DNA from: Planctomycetaceae bacterium
GTDB lineage: Bacteria > Planctomycetota > Planctomycetia > Planctomycetales > Planctomycetaceae
Direction of reading: 5' to 3'
Length of the DNA stretch: 64,000 nucleotides
NCBI GenBank assembly: GCA_020426505.1
Contig: JAGQPX010000012.1
Coordinates: forward strand, 62,001-126,000
Shown piece after piece: positions 1 through 9,379 of the stretch. Position numbers and translations under genes: made by a program. The notes beneath the pieces are model-generated. The model ran no database searches. It worked only from the letters and a program-made list of their open reading frames with translations, and had not been told where the DNA came from. Within the stretch, counting starts at the first letter, position 1. Every line of letters begins with the position of its first letter.

Positions 1-2
1 TC

Positions 3-1481
3 CCACTCGATCCTTGGGCAAACGCGAGACGACCCCTGTCGCAACTCCAGCGGCGAATGCTGGACTCTGTTGTCCGTGATGTCGACGTGGTCACAAACGC
101 GGTGGGACAGTCCGAGTCGGCGATCAACACCCTCACTGAAAACAGGATCGAAAGTGTCCGTGTCCTGCAACAGGGTGACGACATTTCCAAATTGGTTGAA
201 GAAGCCGGAGAAGACTCGGTTGTCGTTGTCGATGGCTCCGAAGGCGAGATTTACAGTGGCGAACCGATCAACCTGCAAACGGGCCAGTTGGTGATGGGAG
301 GCGGAATGAAGCTCTCTGTCGTCGGTGAACGAACCGGCTTACCAGCGACGTTCACCGCCCCGGGCGCTCGTCCGAAAATCGAATTCGGCTCGCTCTCCAA
401 TCCGTACCACACGTCTCCCCCAGGCTTCGTGATGGCCGACCATACGTTCCTCAAGGGTGTCGACATTCGAAGTGGTGGCCCAGCCGTCTCGGTCAATCAC
501 GCGGATCATGTGACAATCGATGATGTTTACATCCGTGATGCCGATGGTGCAGGCATTGCCATCCAGGGGGCCAACCATGTCGAGGTGAACCATGTGACGA
601 TCGATGAAGTCGATGGCTCCAACTGGAACAAGAGTGCAGGTTATGAAACTGCTGCTGTTTCGCAGGGAGCAGGAGTCGTTGCGATCGACTCTCGCAACGT
701 CATGATTCACAACTCGACAATCCGAGAGACCGCTGGTCCGGGCATCAGCCTGCATGATACCGAGGAGGTGTCGATTTCAGGGATCGATTTGGACAACACG
801 GGCTCCGACAATTACGAGTCTTACGGTTCCTTTGGGATCTGGGGAAATCGAACAGTCAACACACGTATTGATGAAGTAGATATCGACGGTGTGGGCGGCG
901 GCATCTTCCTGTGGAACGCAGCTGGGACCGCCAAAATCACCAACTCGACCATCAAGGGCGAGCCATCGGAACTCGGAATCGGCATCAGAAAATCCTCAGG
1001 CGATCCGCTCGATCTGATCATCTCGGATAACACCATCGGGCAACGTGGACTCAAGTTGCGGACGGACAATGATGCTCACATGACAGCTCGGGTCACAGGA
1101 AATGACATCGGTGGCAACGGATCCTCCGTCGACATTGTGAGTTCGGGCACCGGCACGACCAACATCGGTCTGTTCGACAACACGATGGATGGCACATTGG
1201 AAGTTGACACATCAGATCAACGCGTCTTGAATCTTGTCCTTCAAGACAACACCCTCTTGCCCGGAACGACGACGCATTCGATCCTGAGTCGAGATGACGC
1301 GTCGACGTACCTGCTCTATGGCGGAAACATGTCGCCCAGTGACGTTCTCTTCGAGAACAACGCCGCGTTCTTCAGCCTGGAGCCGTTCATCGGCAACGAT
1401 CATTCGCCGATGCTCCAAGGGACCTTTAACAACCTTCCAATCGGCACGCTCCGATCCCGGGCTCCGACGTTGTTTGACTGA
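3..1481 (+). CDS. Right-handed parallel beta-helix repeat protein, 5' end missing
   Basis: The reading frame is open to the left edge, so the N-terminus lies outside the window; the first ATG inside is at 57. The visible part (about 490 residues) has many short repeated turns of the type 'hVTIDDVYIRDADGAGI' and 'NSTIRETAGPGISL', rich in Asn, Asp, Gly and Ile. This is the pattern of a pectate-lyase-like beta-helix (NosD/PbH1 type). Such proteins are usually secreted and bind or cleave polysaccharide, or serve as surface adhesins. No catalytic site can be assigned. It ends at a TGA with 165 bases before the next gene. The fold is inferred from repeat texture only; the function is unknown. Confidence 0.7.
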   Translation, partial: PLDPWANARRPLSQLQRRMLDSVVRDVDVVTNAVGQSESAINTLTENRIESVRVLQQGDDISKLVEEAGEDSVVVVDGSEGEIYSGEPINLQTGQLVMGGGMKLSVVGERTGLPATFTAPGARPKIEFGSLSNPYHTSPPGFVMADHTFLKGVDIRSGGPAVSVNHADHVTIDDVYIRDADGAGIAIQGANHVEVNHVTIDEVDGSNWNKSAGYETAAVSQGAGVVAIDSRNVMIHNSTIRETAGPGISLHDTEEVSISGIDLDNTGSDNYESYGSFGIWGNRTVNTRIDEVDIDGVGGGIFLWNAAGTAKITNSTIKGEPSELGIGIRKSSGDPLDLIISDNTIGQRGLKLRTDNDAHMTARVTGNDIGGNGSSVDIVSSGTGTTNIGLFDNTMDGTLEVDTSDQRVLNLVLQDNTLLPGTTTHSILSRDDASTYLLYGGNMSPSDVLFENNAAFFSLEPFIGNDHSPMLQGTFNNLPIGTLRSRAPTLFD

Positions 1482-1646
1482 GTTGGGTGGGTTTATGGTG
1501 AGCAGTCGTTGACATCCGATCGACTGCATGTGGCACCGCCTCCGCATTGGTAGGCTTGACGTTGGTTGCGGGGGATGTCAGATTCGCAGTCCTTCCGCTG
1601 ACTTCTGCGAGTCACACTCCTGCCCACCCGACCATCGCGTGCTCTG

Positions 1647-3323
1647 ATGTCTGACCTGCCTGACCAGTCGAAGCTCTCAACCGGTGTCATCATTCTGTTG
1701 ACGGTCGTTCTTGGAGCGATGTCTGCTGGTACCGGATGGGGGATTCGCGGGCAGTATGGTCATGAGACGGGGGCCATGATGGCTGGCTGTCTGTTCGGAT
1801 TCATCACAGTGTTCCTCTGTGCACCGCAGCTGTCGTCACTCAGTGCTGCCCGTGCGGTCGCGCTCTGTGCACTGGGCGTTTCGATCGGCGGCAGCATGAC
1901 GTACGGTCAAACCGTCGGGCTGACGCATGACCGGGAGATCATCGGCAACCTTGACGCGTACCGCTGGGGCATGATCGGGCTGGCCCTCAAAGGAGGATGT
2001 TGGATCGGCCTGTGCGGCACGTTCTTCGGGATCGGCCTCAGCCGAGTGAGGTATCGTCCATTCGAGATGCTCATCCTGCTGGTCGCGCTGGTGATGATCT
2101 ATTTCTTCGGGGTGTGGTTCTTCAACACTCCGTTCGATCCCGAAACAAAGACACTGCCCCGTTTCTACTTCTCCGATAACTACCTCTTCGAGCCGGATGC
2201 CGAGATCAAGCCGCGTGTTGAGACGTGGGGTGGGATGTTCGCTGGCTTGATCGCGCTATTGGCCTACGCAAGGGTGATCAAGGGTGATCGGCTTGCGTTC
2301 CGACTTGGACTGTGGGCGACCCTTGGCGGGGCATGCGGCTTCCCCGGTGGTCAGTGGTTTCAAGCGACCAATGCCTGGACTCCTGAGTTCTTCTCAGAGA
2401 GCCCCGTCGGTTTCATCACGTCGAAGTTCAACTGGTGGAACATCATGGAGACGACGTTCGGCACAATCTGGGGAGCCATCCTCGGACTGGGAGTCGCGCT
2501 CAATCGTCATCTCATCGGCACAAAGGAGGAATCCGACGCACAGGATGTCGAGTTGACGCTGGGGGCCGAGTGGGCTCTGCTGGCGATCCACGTCGGCTCC
2601 ATCGTCGGGCATGAGTTCTTCGAGTTCTTTCCGCTCGACATCTTCATGAGTTTCTCCTGGACGATGATCCTGATCCCGGTGGCGGGAGTGATTGGTGGAC
2701 GCTTGTGGCCGTACTTGATGCCCCTGCTTGTGCTCTCGGTGCCCATTGCTGGCAAGACGTTTCGGGGCCTGACCATCAACCATGAAGACTTCGCGATGAC
2801 AACTCTGCTCTGGGCGTACTGTGCCCTGGCTGTCGTCTGGGCGATTGCCGCCGTGTTGATCACGCAGCGTCGAGCCGCTGTTCGTGTCTGGGTATTGCTG
2901 GCGACCGTTGTGTTCGCAGCGGGTCCGATTCTGTACCGAGGTTATAAGGCCTGGCAGCACGCTCAGACGCCTGTGGCCGAGGGTACTGAGAGTGTCCCGC
3001 TCGGGCTGTCGGCCCCATACGGCATCGGTGCGTTTCTGGTTGCACCGCTCGTGATCTCACTGGTGTTTGGATTTGCATTGTCTCTGCGACCGGATGCTCC
3101 TTCACGAGCATTCACTCGCTGGGGGACGATCATCGCCAGCCTGACGTTCTTCGGTCTGAACTTTGCCTTCTTCGGTTACCCCTGGCGGTGGTACCCGATC
3201 GAGGACTGGGGTGGACGTCATGCCAACAACCTGTACTTTGAAATCACCTGCATCCTGATGATTCTCACCGTTCTCGTTTGGGGATGGCGGAGCAACTCGA
3301 TCGAAAGTCTGACCGATGAATGA
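1647..3323 (+). CDS. Multi-pass membrane protein of unknown function, copy 1 of a tandem pair
   Basis: This 558-residue protein is almost entirely hydrophobic helices, with roughly ten or more membrane segments. Near the N-terminus (about residues 29-48) is the motif GWGIRGQYGHETGAMMAG, followed by SIGGSMTYGQTVGLT (about 75-90). A second conserved block reads FNWWNIMETTFGTIWGAIL (about 260-280). All three blocks recur in the next gene, so the two are paralogues. Compared with copy 2 it has an extra stretch of about 80 residues in its C-terminal half. The stop overlaps the start of copy 2 by eight bases (ATGAATGA), which implies co-translation. I do not recognise the family; the conserved charged and polar residues inside predicted helices would fit a transporter or a membrane enzyme. 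No function is assigned. Confidence 0.85.
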   Translation: MSDLPDQSKLSTGVIILLTVVLGAMSAGTGWGIRGQYGHETGAMMAGCLFGFITVFLCAPQLSSLSAARAVALCALGVSIGGSMTYGQTVGLTHDREIIGNLDAYRWGMIGLALKGGCWIGLCGTFFGIGLSRVRYRPFEMLILLVALVMIYFFGVWFFNTPFDPETKTLPRFYFSDNYLFEPDAEIKPRVETWGGMFAGLIALLAYARVIKGDRLAFRLGLWATLGGACGFPGGQWFQATNAWTPEFFSESPVGFITSKFNWWNIMETTFGTIWGAILGLGVALNRHLIGTKEESDAQDVELTLGAEWALLAIHVGSIVGHEFFEFFPLDIFMSFSWTMILIPVAGVIGGRLWPYLMPLLVLSVPIAGKTFRGLTINHEDFAMTTLLWAYCALAVVWAIAAVLITQRRAAVRVWVLLATVVFAAGPILYRGYKAWQHAQTPVAEGTESVPLGLSAPYGIGAFLVAPLVISLVFGFALSLRPDAPSRAFTRWGTIIASLTFFGLNFAFFGYPWRWYPIEDWGGRHANNLYFEITCILMILTVLVWGWRSNSIESLTDE

Positions 3324-4746
3324 ACGCCGTCCGGGAACGATTCTGTTGGGGATGATCCTCGCGGGCATGGCAGCCGGCATGGGCTGGGGCATTCGCGGTC
3401 AATACGGACACGAAACCGGCGCAATGATGGCCGGCATCCTGTTCAGTCTCGTGATGGTCTTCCTGTACGGCGGAAAACTGTCGTCGCTCAGCGGAGCCCG
3501 GGCAGCGGCCTTGTGTGCGCTCGGTATCTCGATCGGCGGGTCGATGACATACGCTCAAACAGTCGGACTGACGAAAGACCCGCCGTTGATCGGGAATTGG
3601 GAAGCCCTCCAGTGGGGCTTCCTCGGATTGTTCATCAAAGGGGGCATCTGGATCGGTTATGGCGGAGCCTTGTTCGGCATGGCGTTGAGTGGTCGTCGCT
3701 ATCGTCCGCTCGAACTGATCCTGCTGCTGCTGTCGCTGCTGTTGATCTTCTTCCTCGGCGTCTGGCTGATCAACTCGCCATACGATCCAGAGAACAAGAT
3801 CCTGCCCCGCATCTACTTCTCGGATGATTGGTACTTCGAGCCGGAGGACGCTCATCCACGGCCGGAGGTCTGGGGCGGGTTGCTGCTCGCACTCGTCTCG
3901 CTGATTGGGTACGCCCGCATCTTTCGAGGGGACCGGCTGGCATTGCGGCTCGGCATCTGGGCTTTCATCGCAGGTGGAATCGGTTTCACCTCCGGACAGG
4001 CGATTCAGTCGTATCACGACTGGAATCAGCTGAGTTTCGAGGAGGGTTGGCTGGCCAACCTGCCGAAGAATATCAACTGGTGGAACTTCATGGAGACCGG
4101 TTTCGGAGTCGTGTGGGGAGCCATTCTCGCCCTGGGCGTCGGATTGAATCGGCACCTCATCACAGAGGCCGATGATTCCGAAGAGGTCGAAATCCCGCCG
4201 CTCGCGGAGTGGGCGCTGGTCATCCTCCACGTGGGGTCAATCATCGGGCATGAATTCCTGATCGTGCCCCGGCTTGATTACTTTATGAGTTATGCCATCA
4301 CGATGATCTTCATCCCGGTGACCTGCGTGATGGCCGGTCGTTACTGGCCCTACCTGATGAGCCTGCCCATCATCGCGGCACCGATCGCTGGCAAGACGGT
4401 GCGGCAACTCTGTTTTAACGAAGACCCGCCTGCCATCGAACTGACGATGGGGGTCCTTGCTTACATCGTTCTCCCGTTGGTCCTGTTGACGTCGCTGGCC
4501 GTCCTGCTCGCCAGACGAGGTCAGTTCGGCGAACTGGCACGACCGTTCGCGAGATGGTCACTGCTGCTGGCGACGTGGGTCTACTTCTGGCTGAACTTCG
4601 CGTTCTTCCATTACCCGTGGCCGTGGATTCCGGTTGAGGAGTGGACCGGCCGCACGCCGAATGGGCTGGTGTTCGCGATCTGTGCGATTACACTCACGCT
4701 CGCCGCACTCATCTACGGCTGGCGAAAGACTCCGGAAGTTGAGTGA
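3316..4746 (+). CDS. Multi-pass membrane protein of unknown function, copy 2 of a tandem pair
   Basis: This is a 476-residue integral membrane protein, clearly homologous along its length to the preceding gene: GWGIRGQYGHETGAMMAG (about residues 22-39), SIGGSMTYAQTVGLTKD, INWWNFMETGFGVVWGAIL and a C-terminal NFAFFHYPWPWIPVEEW block shared with NFAFFGYPWRWYPIEDW in copy 1. It starts inside the end of copy 1, so the two probably form a two-gene operon and may make a heteromeric complex or a subfunctionalised pair. It is shorter than copy 1 because one mid-C-terminal membrane region is missing. The next gene is convergent and only five bases away. Function unknown. Confidence 0.85.
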   Translation: MNERRPGTILLGMILAGMAAGMGWGIRGQYGHETGAMMAGILFSLVMVFLYGGKLSSLSGARAAALCALGISIGGSMTYAQTVGLTKDPPLIGNWEALQWGFLGLFIKGGIWIGYGGALFGMALSGRRYRPLELILLLLSLLLIFFLGVWLINSPYDPENKILPRIYFSDDWYFEPEDAHPRPEVWGGLLLALVSLIGYARIFRGDRLALRLGIWAFIAGGIGFTSGQAIQSYHDWNQLSFEEGWLANLPKNINWWNFMETGFGVVWGAILALGVGLNRHLITEADDSEEVEIPPLAEWALVILHVGSIIGHEFLIVPRLDYFMSYAITMIFIPVTCVMAGRYWPYLMSLPIIAAPIAGKTVRQLCFNEDPPAIELTMGVLAYIVLPLVLLTSLAVLLARRGQFGELARPFARWSLLLATWVYFWLNFAFFHYPWPWIPVEEWTGRTPNGLVFAICAITLTLAALIYGWRKTPEVE

Positions 4747-4751
4747 CGCCA

Positions 4752-5621
4752 TCACGCCGTTGCATGGCGTTCGGCGGCCTGCTGGGCGAGGAGTTTCTTC
4801 TGGTAGCGGGACTGCACGATGTCCACCAGCACCAGCACGACCAGCACAAAGTAGAACGTGGTCTTGGTCATCGGCAAGACCGGATAACCGAACAGATGCA
4901 CGTGGGCCAGGTGTCCCCCTTCGGAAAGCAGCATGATCCCAACGATGAACAGAATGAACAGCCCGAGCACCTCGTACATCCGGTTCTTCTTGAGAAACTC
5001 GGCAACCGTGTCTGCCAGATAGATCATCATCAAACCGCTGACCACAATCGCAGCGGCCATCACGAAAAACTCGTCCGTCAACGCGAGGGCACTCAGGATC
5101 GAGTCGAACGAGAACACAAGGTTCATGATCACGATCCACGTGACCGCCGAGGCAACCGAACGCGTTGAACCTTTGTCATCATGCTCGATGTTATGGATCG
5201 CGAGCATATGTGAGATCTCTTTGACTGCCGTGTAAATGATGAAGGCTCCGCCGATCAGCACGATGATGCTGTGCAGATTGAACTCGCCGTCGATCAATCG
5301 ATGAGGCGCGAAGTGCAAGGCGTGGGCCTCATGGTGGGCGACGTCCTCCACTGTATCCTCTGCGACGATTTCATCACCCATGTGCAGTTTGACCCACGGA
5401 TCCTGGAACGACTCGATGGCTCCCATCACGACGAACAGCAGGATGATCCGCAGAACGATCGCGAGGCCGATCCCCAGTCGACGCACGTACTGCTGCTTGT
5501 CTTCCGGAACCCGTTTGGACTCGATCGAGATGTACAAGAGATTGTCGAAACCCAACACCGCCTGCAACAGCGTGAGCATGCACAGCGTCATCAGGTTGCT
5601 GAGCGTGAAAAGTCCTTCCAT
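4752..5621 (-). CDS. TerC-family integral membrane protein
   Basis: The protein has about seven to eight membrane helices and the TerC signature: LGFDNLLYISI near residues 24-34 and FSFDSILSALALTDEFF around 165-185. The acidic residues of these two DN/DS motifs are the conserved putative metal site of the family. TerC proteins are linked to tellurium resistance and, in Bacillus and E. coli relatives, to manganese export and metalation of secreted proteins. I chose the ATG at 5621 because the family normally begins directly with this hydrophobic segment; an in-frame TTG at 5657 would add 12 polar residues. A His- and Asp/Glu-rich loop (about residues 85-115: EDVAHHEAHALH) lies between helices and could bind metal. 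It is convergent with the paralogous membrane pair. Confidence 0.9.
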   Translation of the reverse strand: MEGLFTLSNLMTLCMLTLLQAVLGFDNLLYISIESKRVPEDKQQYVRRLGIGLAIVLRIILLFVVMGAIESFQDPWVKLHMGDEIVAEDTVEDVAHHEAHALHFAPHRLIDGEFNLHSIIVLIGGAFIIYTAVKEISHMLAIHNIEHDDKGSTRSVASAVTWIVIMNLVFSFDSILSALALTDEFFVMAAAIVVSGLMMIYLADTVAEFLKKNRMYEVLGLFILFIVGIMLLSEGGHLAHVHLFGYPVLPMTKTTFYFVLVVLVLVDIVQSRYQKKLLAQQAAERHATA

Positions 5622-5793
5622 GTCGTCTGTTCCGAAGAGAGGGAAGTTCCGCCACAAGAGATGAGCTGGACAGAGTAGGAAGTCAGAAATGCAAGTGCCA
5701 GCGAGCCGTGTGATCAGATGCCGGGAACATTCGACTTTGATTGGTACTCATGGGAAAGGCATTACTGCTGAAAGAATGGGCGACTAGAAACGA

Positions 5794-6255
5794 ATGGAGA
5801 TGCTCAACACACCGGGAATCCGCAGAAACCTTGGACCTCCTCCTGTTCTGAAAAATGGCATGGACCTTGCATTCCCGAAGTTCAGCTCGGCGGGCACGGA
5901 GAATGAGGATGCGGAAATGAGAGTGCGACTCTACGAAGTCGGTGAGCGATGCGGCACGGTCCATTGCCTGGATGTGCTTCCGGCGGCCATCTCGACAACC
6001 TCCCACGGCGAACTTTGTACGGGACCCGCCGATCGAACCCAAGCACGATGTGTGCTGGTCGAGGATCAAGGGAATCTCCTGATCGAAACGTGCGATGAGG
6101 CGGAAGAGGTCTTTCTGAACGACATGCCCATCGAACGTGGTGGATTGATGCCGGGCGACTCGCTAAGGGTCGGAGAACACGCTTTACTGGTCTCCTACGA
6201 AAGAATGACTGCGGACCCGCCGCCTCCCAGTCGTTTCCGACTCGCATCTTCATAG
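5794..6255 (+). CDS. Small FHA-like domain protein
   Basis: The protein has up to 153 residues. The part from an internal ATG at 5917 (MRVRLYEVGERCG) to the end has the beta-strand rhythm of a forkhead-associated domain, with a C-terminal half resembling the FHA end: 'VFLNDMPIERGGLMPGDSLRVGEHALLV', equivalent to the family's 'tfvNg..l.dGD.i.ig...f.v'. The phosphothreonine-binding Arg and Ser positions are not convincing, so it may be a degenerate FHA fold. The start is ambiguous between 5794 and 5917. It is divergent from the TerC gene. If the fold is right, it would be a cytoplasmic protein-interaction module; no partner kinase is visible in the window. Confidence 0.55.
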   Translation: MEMLNTPGIRRNLGPPPVLKNGMDLAFPKFSSAGTENEDAEMRVRLYEVGERCGTVHCLDVLPAAISTTSHGELCTGPADRTQARCVLVEDQGNLLIETCDEAEEVFLNDMPIERGGLMPGDSLRVGEHALLVSYERMTADPPPPSRFRLASS

Positions 6256-6426
6256 TCTCTGCGGCCGACACAGTTTGCCCAAGATGACAAGGGCAACCTG
6301 TGGAACCTGAGAATTCGGTTTCACCCGACCAATGCTCGATTCCGAAGCTATGCTTAGAAGGTTTCTTGCTCGCCGGGACTTGAGGGTTGCGTCCGGTGCG
6401 CATCTTCTCCAACTAGCGGTGAGTTC

Positions 6427-7167
6427 ATGCGTTACGTCGTCCTGGCTGCGGTCTGTCTGATATTTTCTCCTGTTCTGTCGATGACGGTGTCCGCTCAGAG
6501 TGTGAAGAAAGTCCCTCTGCCCCACAAGAAAGAAGTCATTCAATCGTTTCCGGGCCCACAGCAGGTCGAGTCGGTGCTGACCGAGTATCTGGATAATCTC
6601 AAGGACCGGGAGGAAACCGATCTGATTTCGCAGGACGATATCCAACCGCTGTTCAAGCAGCTGGAGGACATCGGATGGAAAGTGGCCGACGAACGCGAGT
6701 TGAAAGAGCGTCTTTTGAAGGATAAAGATTGGCTGGTCACGACACTTCGGACCCGGACCGGCACGAAGTTCATGCGGAAGATCGCCGAGTTCCCTGGAGG
6801 ATATGCACAGCTGGACCTCATGCGACAATCCTCCCAAGGCAAAAAGGAAGTCGCCGGAATCATCACGACGCCCGGGGGTGAGGAACTGATCGAGTTTCTG
6901 ACGACCTCTCCTGTCGGTCGCAACACGAGTCAAAAACTGGCTGCCCAGCATCGCAATAAGTCGAAGCTCGTTGAGGACCGTCTCTACACCAAGGACGACA
7001 TTCACAAGCAATTCAAGCTGAGCTACGCGGCAGAGGTGGATCGCCAAACAGAGCAGGACGCTTTGTCTGCACGAACCTCAACCAAAGGCAAGCGAACGAA
7101 CTCCAAAGGCGAGCCGCAACAACAATCACCCGCAGCGTCCGAGCCGCGCCCGTCGCGCGAAGAATGA
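6427..7167 (+). CDS. Secreted hypothetical protein
   Basis: The 246-residue product begins with a clear signal peptide (MRYVVLAAVCLIFSPVLSMTVSAQS, probable cleavage after the SAQ region, about residue 24). The mature part is charged and helical, with no cysteines and no domain I can name. The last 45 residues are low-complexity and hydrophilic (Lys/Ser/Gln/Pro-rich, ending RPSREE), probably disordered. It is convergent with ispG, with 20 bases between the two stops. It probably acts in the periplasm or paryphoplasm. No function is assigned. Confidence 0.7.
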   Translation: MRYVVLAAVCLIFSPVLSMTVSAQSVKKVPLPHKKEVIQSFPGPQQVESVLTEYLDNLKDREETDLISQDDIQPLFKQLEDIGWKVADERELKERLLKDKDWLVTTLRTRTGTKFMRKIAEFPGGYAQLDLMRQSSQGKKEVAGIITTPGGEELIEFLTTSPVGRNTSQKLAAQHRNKSKLVEDRLYTKDDIHKQFKLSYAAEVDRQTEQDALSARTSTKGKRTNSKGEPQQQSPAASEPRPSREE

Positions 7168-7187
7168 AGCGGTCGATATGGACCTGA

Positions 7188-8345
7188 TCAGGAAGGTGTG
7201 GCACTCAGTTCACGTTCCGCGATTACCGTGTCGAGTTCCTGCTTCAATCGCGGGAGGATGTCCTCATACGAGAAGGCTCCGAGTTCTCGCGGACCTCTCT
7301 TCAGATTGACAAAGTTCGGACCGCACCACAGGCCGAGGTCGGCATCGTCCGTCTCGCCCGGTCCGTTCACGCGGCACCCCATCACAGCGATCGTAATCGC
7401 ATGCTCCTTGGCGTAAGCCGTCATCTCCTTCACACTGGCAGCGAGGTCGATGAACGCTTCGTTTTCCACACGAGAGCAACTGGGACAGCTGATGATGTTC
7501 AGTGTGTCGAGGCCAAAGTCCACAAATGACCGCACACGACCCGCTGCAATGTCTGCCAGAATTTGACGTCCGGCAACAATCTCCTCCGGCTTGCGATCAT
7601 TCGGCACGGTCAGTGATACACGAATCGTGTCGCCGATCCCCTTGCTGATGAGTTGCTCGAATGCGATGCGCGTCTTGATCACACCATCGGGCGGCATGCC
7701 GGCTTCGGTGACCCCCAGATGCAACGGCACATCCGGTCGTGCCTCGGCGAAGCGTTGATTGACATCAATCACGTGCTTGGGATCGGAGTCCTTCAGCGAG
7801 ACGCAGTAACGGGTGAAGCCGATCGAATCGAGGAACTCACAGTGGTCGAGGGCTGACTCCAGCATTGGGGCGACTGTGTCGGCTGGGTCATGTTTGGCCT
7901 TCTTTTCGGGGTCGACCGATCCACAGTTGACGCCGACACGCATCGCGCAATCATGCTCCTCAGCAATGCCGACGAGGTAACGCACCTTCTCCTCCCACGG
8001 CTTCTCACGCTCATGGTGATAGAGGTGCCCCGGGTTGTACCGCAACTTGGCAACGTGCGGAGCAACGTGCTCGGCGAGTCGGTAGTTCTCCTGCAGGTCA
8101 ACCGACAGATTTGCATTCGTCTGCTTCGCGATCTCAGCGAGTGCGTCTGCATCCTTGCGACTGTCGACCGCAATTCTTACGACGTCGGCTCCCGCCTTGG
8201 CCAATGCATTTACTTGCGACACGGTCGCATCAATGTCCTGAGTGTGTGTCGCGGTCATGCTCTGGATGGCAATGTCATGACCGGCACCAATCGTCGTCGT
8301 GCCAATGCGGACTTCGCGAGTCGGATTCCTGGGGAGATCAACCAT
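7188..8345 (-). CDS. ispG: 4-hydroxy-3-methylbut-2-enyl diphosphate synthase (IspG/GcpE)
   Basis: IspG catalyses the penultimate step of the MEP isoprenoid pathway, reductively converting methylerythritol cyclodiphosphate to HMBPP with a 4Fe-4S cluster. The 385-residue length fits the short bacterial form. The N-terminal TIM-barrel region has [16 protein letters not shown] and [11 protein letters not shown]. The cluster ligands are visible as CPSC (Cys287 and Cys290) and GCRVNGPGE (Cys324 with Glu331). The start ATG at 8345 gives the usual N-terminus. The gene stands alone, convergent with the secreted hypothetical and divergent from the HTH/receiver gene. Confidence 0.97.
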   Translation of the reverse strand: MVDLPRNPTREVRIGTTTIGAGHDIAIQSMTATHTQDIDATVSQVNALAKAGADVVRIAVDSRKDADALAEIAKQTNANLSVDLQENYRLAEHVAPHVAKLRYNPGHLYHHEREKPWEEKVRYLVGIAEEHDCAMRVGVNCGSVDPEKKAKHDPADTVAPMLESALDHCEFLDSIGFTRYCVSLKDSDPKHVIDVNQRFAEARPDVPLHLGVTEAGMPPDGVIKTRIAFEQLISKGIGDTIRVSLTVPNDRKPEEIVAGRQILADIAAGRVRSFVDFGLDTLNIISCPSCSRVENEAFIDLAASVKEMTAYAKEHAITIAVMGCRVNGPGETDDADLGLWCGPNFVNLKRGPRELGAFSYEDILPRLKQELDTVIAERELSATPS

Positions 8346-8776
8346 GAAATGTCTTCTCGATTTTTGATTCGGGGCTCATTCTCTCCTACTCCGTTCGACG
8401 GATCATAGTTGGGGATAATCGGACTTCCCACCGCGTCCAATCTGCGACGCAGGATGGTGCGAAGATCGGATTATGACGAATGCAGCGACTTTTCAAGTTT
8501 CAACAAGACAGCGGGTTACGACGATCCTCAGTTCACACGTCTTGACACCTCGCTTCACGCTTTCATTATGAGGGTCTTTCGCTTGGGGGTTGGTTCGCCA
8601 GCCGTCTCGTTCTAACAGCGGATGGGTGAGTCGTCGTATCCGATTGTCGAGAAATGGCTTGGAGCGATCATGGTCATTGTTGGGTACGGCACATGCTACG
8701 GATTATGCCGGGATTTCAAATCCGACTCGTTGTCCGGGCTGACTCAACTGTTCGAGACACATCGTTTGTACTACCC
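8346..8776. other. Intergenic region between ispG and the HTH/receiver gene
   Basis: This divergent intergenic stretch of about 430 bases has no convincing gene. It holds the promoter-like sequence described separately at 8542-8569. An open frame extends the downstream gene back to 8654, but those extra residues lack family resemblance and are better regarded as leader. Confidence 0.5.
8542..8569 (+). promoter_or_regulatory. Putative sigma-70-type promoter
   Basis: A perfect -35 hexamer TTGACA (8542-8547) is followed after 16 bases by CATTAT (8564-8569), which matches the -10 consensus at four of six positions. It points toward the HTH/receiver gene about 210 bases downstream, implying a long leader. 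Prediction by eye only. Confidence 0.35.
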
Positions 8777-8779
8777 ATG

Positions 8780-9354
8780 ATGGACGTCACGAAAGCCAAG
8801 GAGTTCACCACCGGACAGGTCGCTGAACTTTGCCGCGTTGCTCCTCGAACTGTCAGCAAATGCTTCGACAGCGGACGCCTCAAGAGCTCCCGCATCCGAG
8901 GTTCACAGGACCAACGCATCCCGCGGTCGAATCTCATTGCCTTCATGAAGGAGAACGGGATCCAGCTTGGGGAACTGAATGATGGTTCCGATGTTCTACT
9001 CCTGGTGGGAGTGAACCGTGAGTCGGAGCAGAGAATAACCCATCTACTTGCGCCTCACGACCTTGATCTGAAGTCGACCCACTCCAGTTTCGATGCCGGT
9101 CTGCTGGCGAGCAGGCTGCATCCACGCTGTGTGATCATCGACTCTGTGATCGGTGTGCACGAAGCTGACGCCATCGCCCGCACACTTCGACTGGTCGACG
9201 ACACAGGAGACGCAGTGATCATTGGGTTGGTTAGCGACGGGAGCGAGGGTCGGAGCTTGACGAATCACTCATCACTGAAACGTTCCGCAAGCCGTTCGAC
9301 ATGGTCTTGTTGGCAGAGCGGGTCCGTGGACTGTTGAGTGAAGTCGCGCACTGA
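8780..9354 (+). pseudogene. HTH DNA-binding/receiver-like regulator, interrupted by a frameshift
   Basis: The N-terminal part (from ATG 8780, with another ATG at 8777) is a MerR/excisionase-type helix-turn-helix: AKEFTTGQVAELCRVAPRTV, then a RRIPRSNLI-like wing (QRIPRSNLIAFMKENGI). It continues into a receiver-like alpha/beta domain (DVLLLVGVNRESEQRITHLL, CVIIDSVIG, DAVIIGLVSDGSEG). In this frame the protein then runs into unrelated Ser-rich sequence and stops at 9337. In the frame one base back, bases 9253-9354 encode ELDESLITETFRKPFDMVLL and then a helix ending LLSEVAH, which is exactly the expected receiver ending with the conserved Lys-Pro. One base therefore appears to be missing between about 9235 and 9258. 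It could be a real mutation, a sequencing error or programmed -1 shifting. HTH-plus-receiver proteins of this type are typical of planctomycetes. Confidence 0.75.
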
Positions 9355-9379
9355 TTCCGATCGATGCGGCGCCTAAGCC

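Noticed and set aside
3265..4230. A 321-codon open frame on the minus strand
   Set aside because: It lies fully opposite the second paralogous membrane protein and is rich in Gln, Asp and Arg, the typical antisense shadow of a hydrophobic gene.
6250..7047. A 265-codon minus-strand open frame
   Set aside because: It overlaps the secreted hypothetical protein, which has a clear signal peptide; the antisense product resembles nothing.
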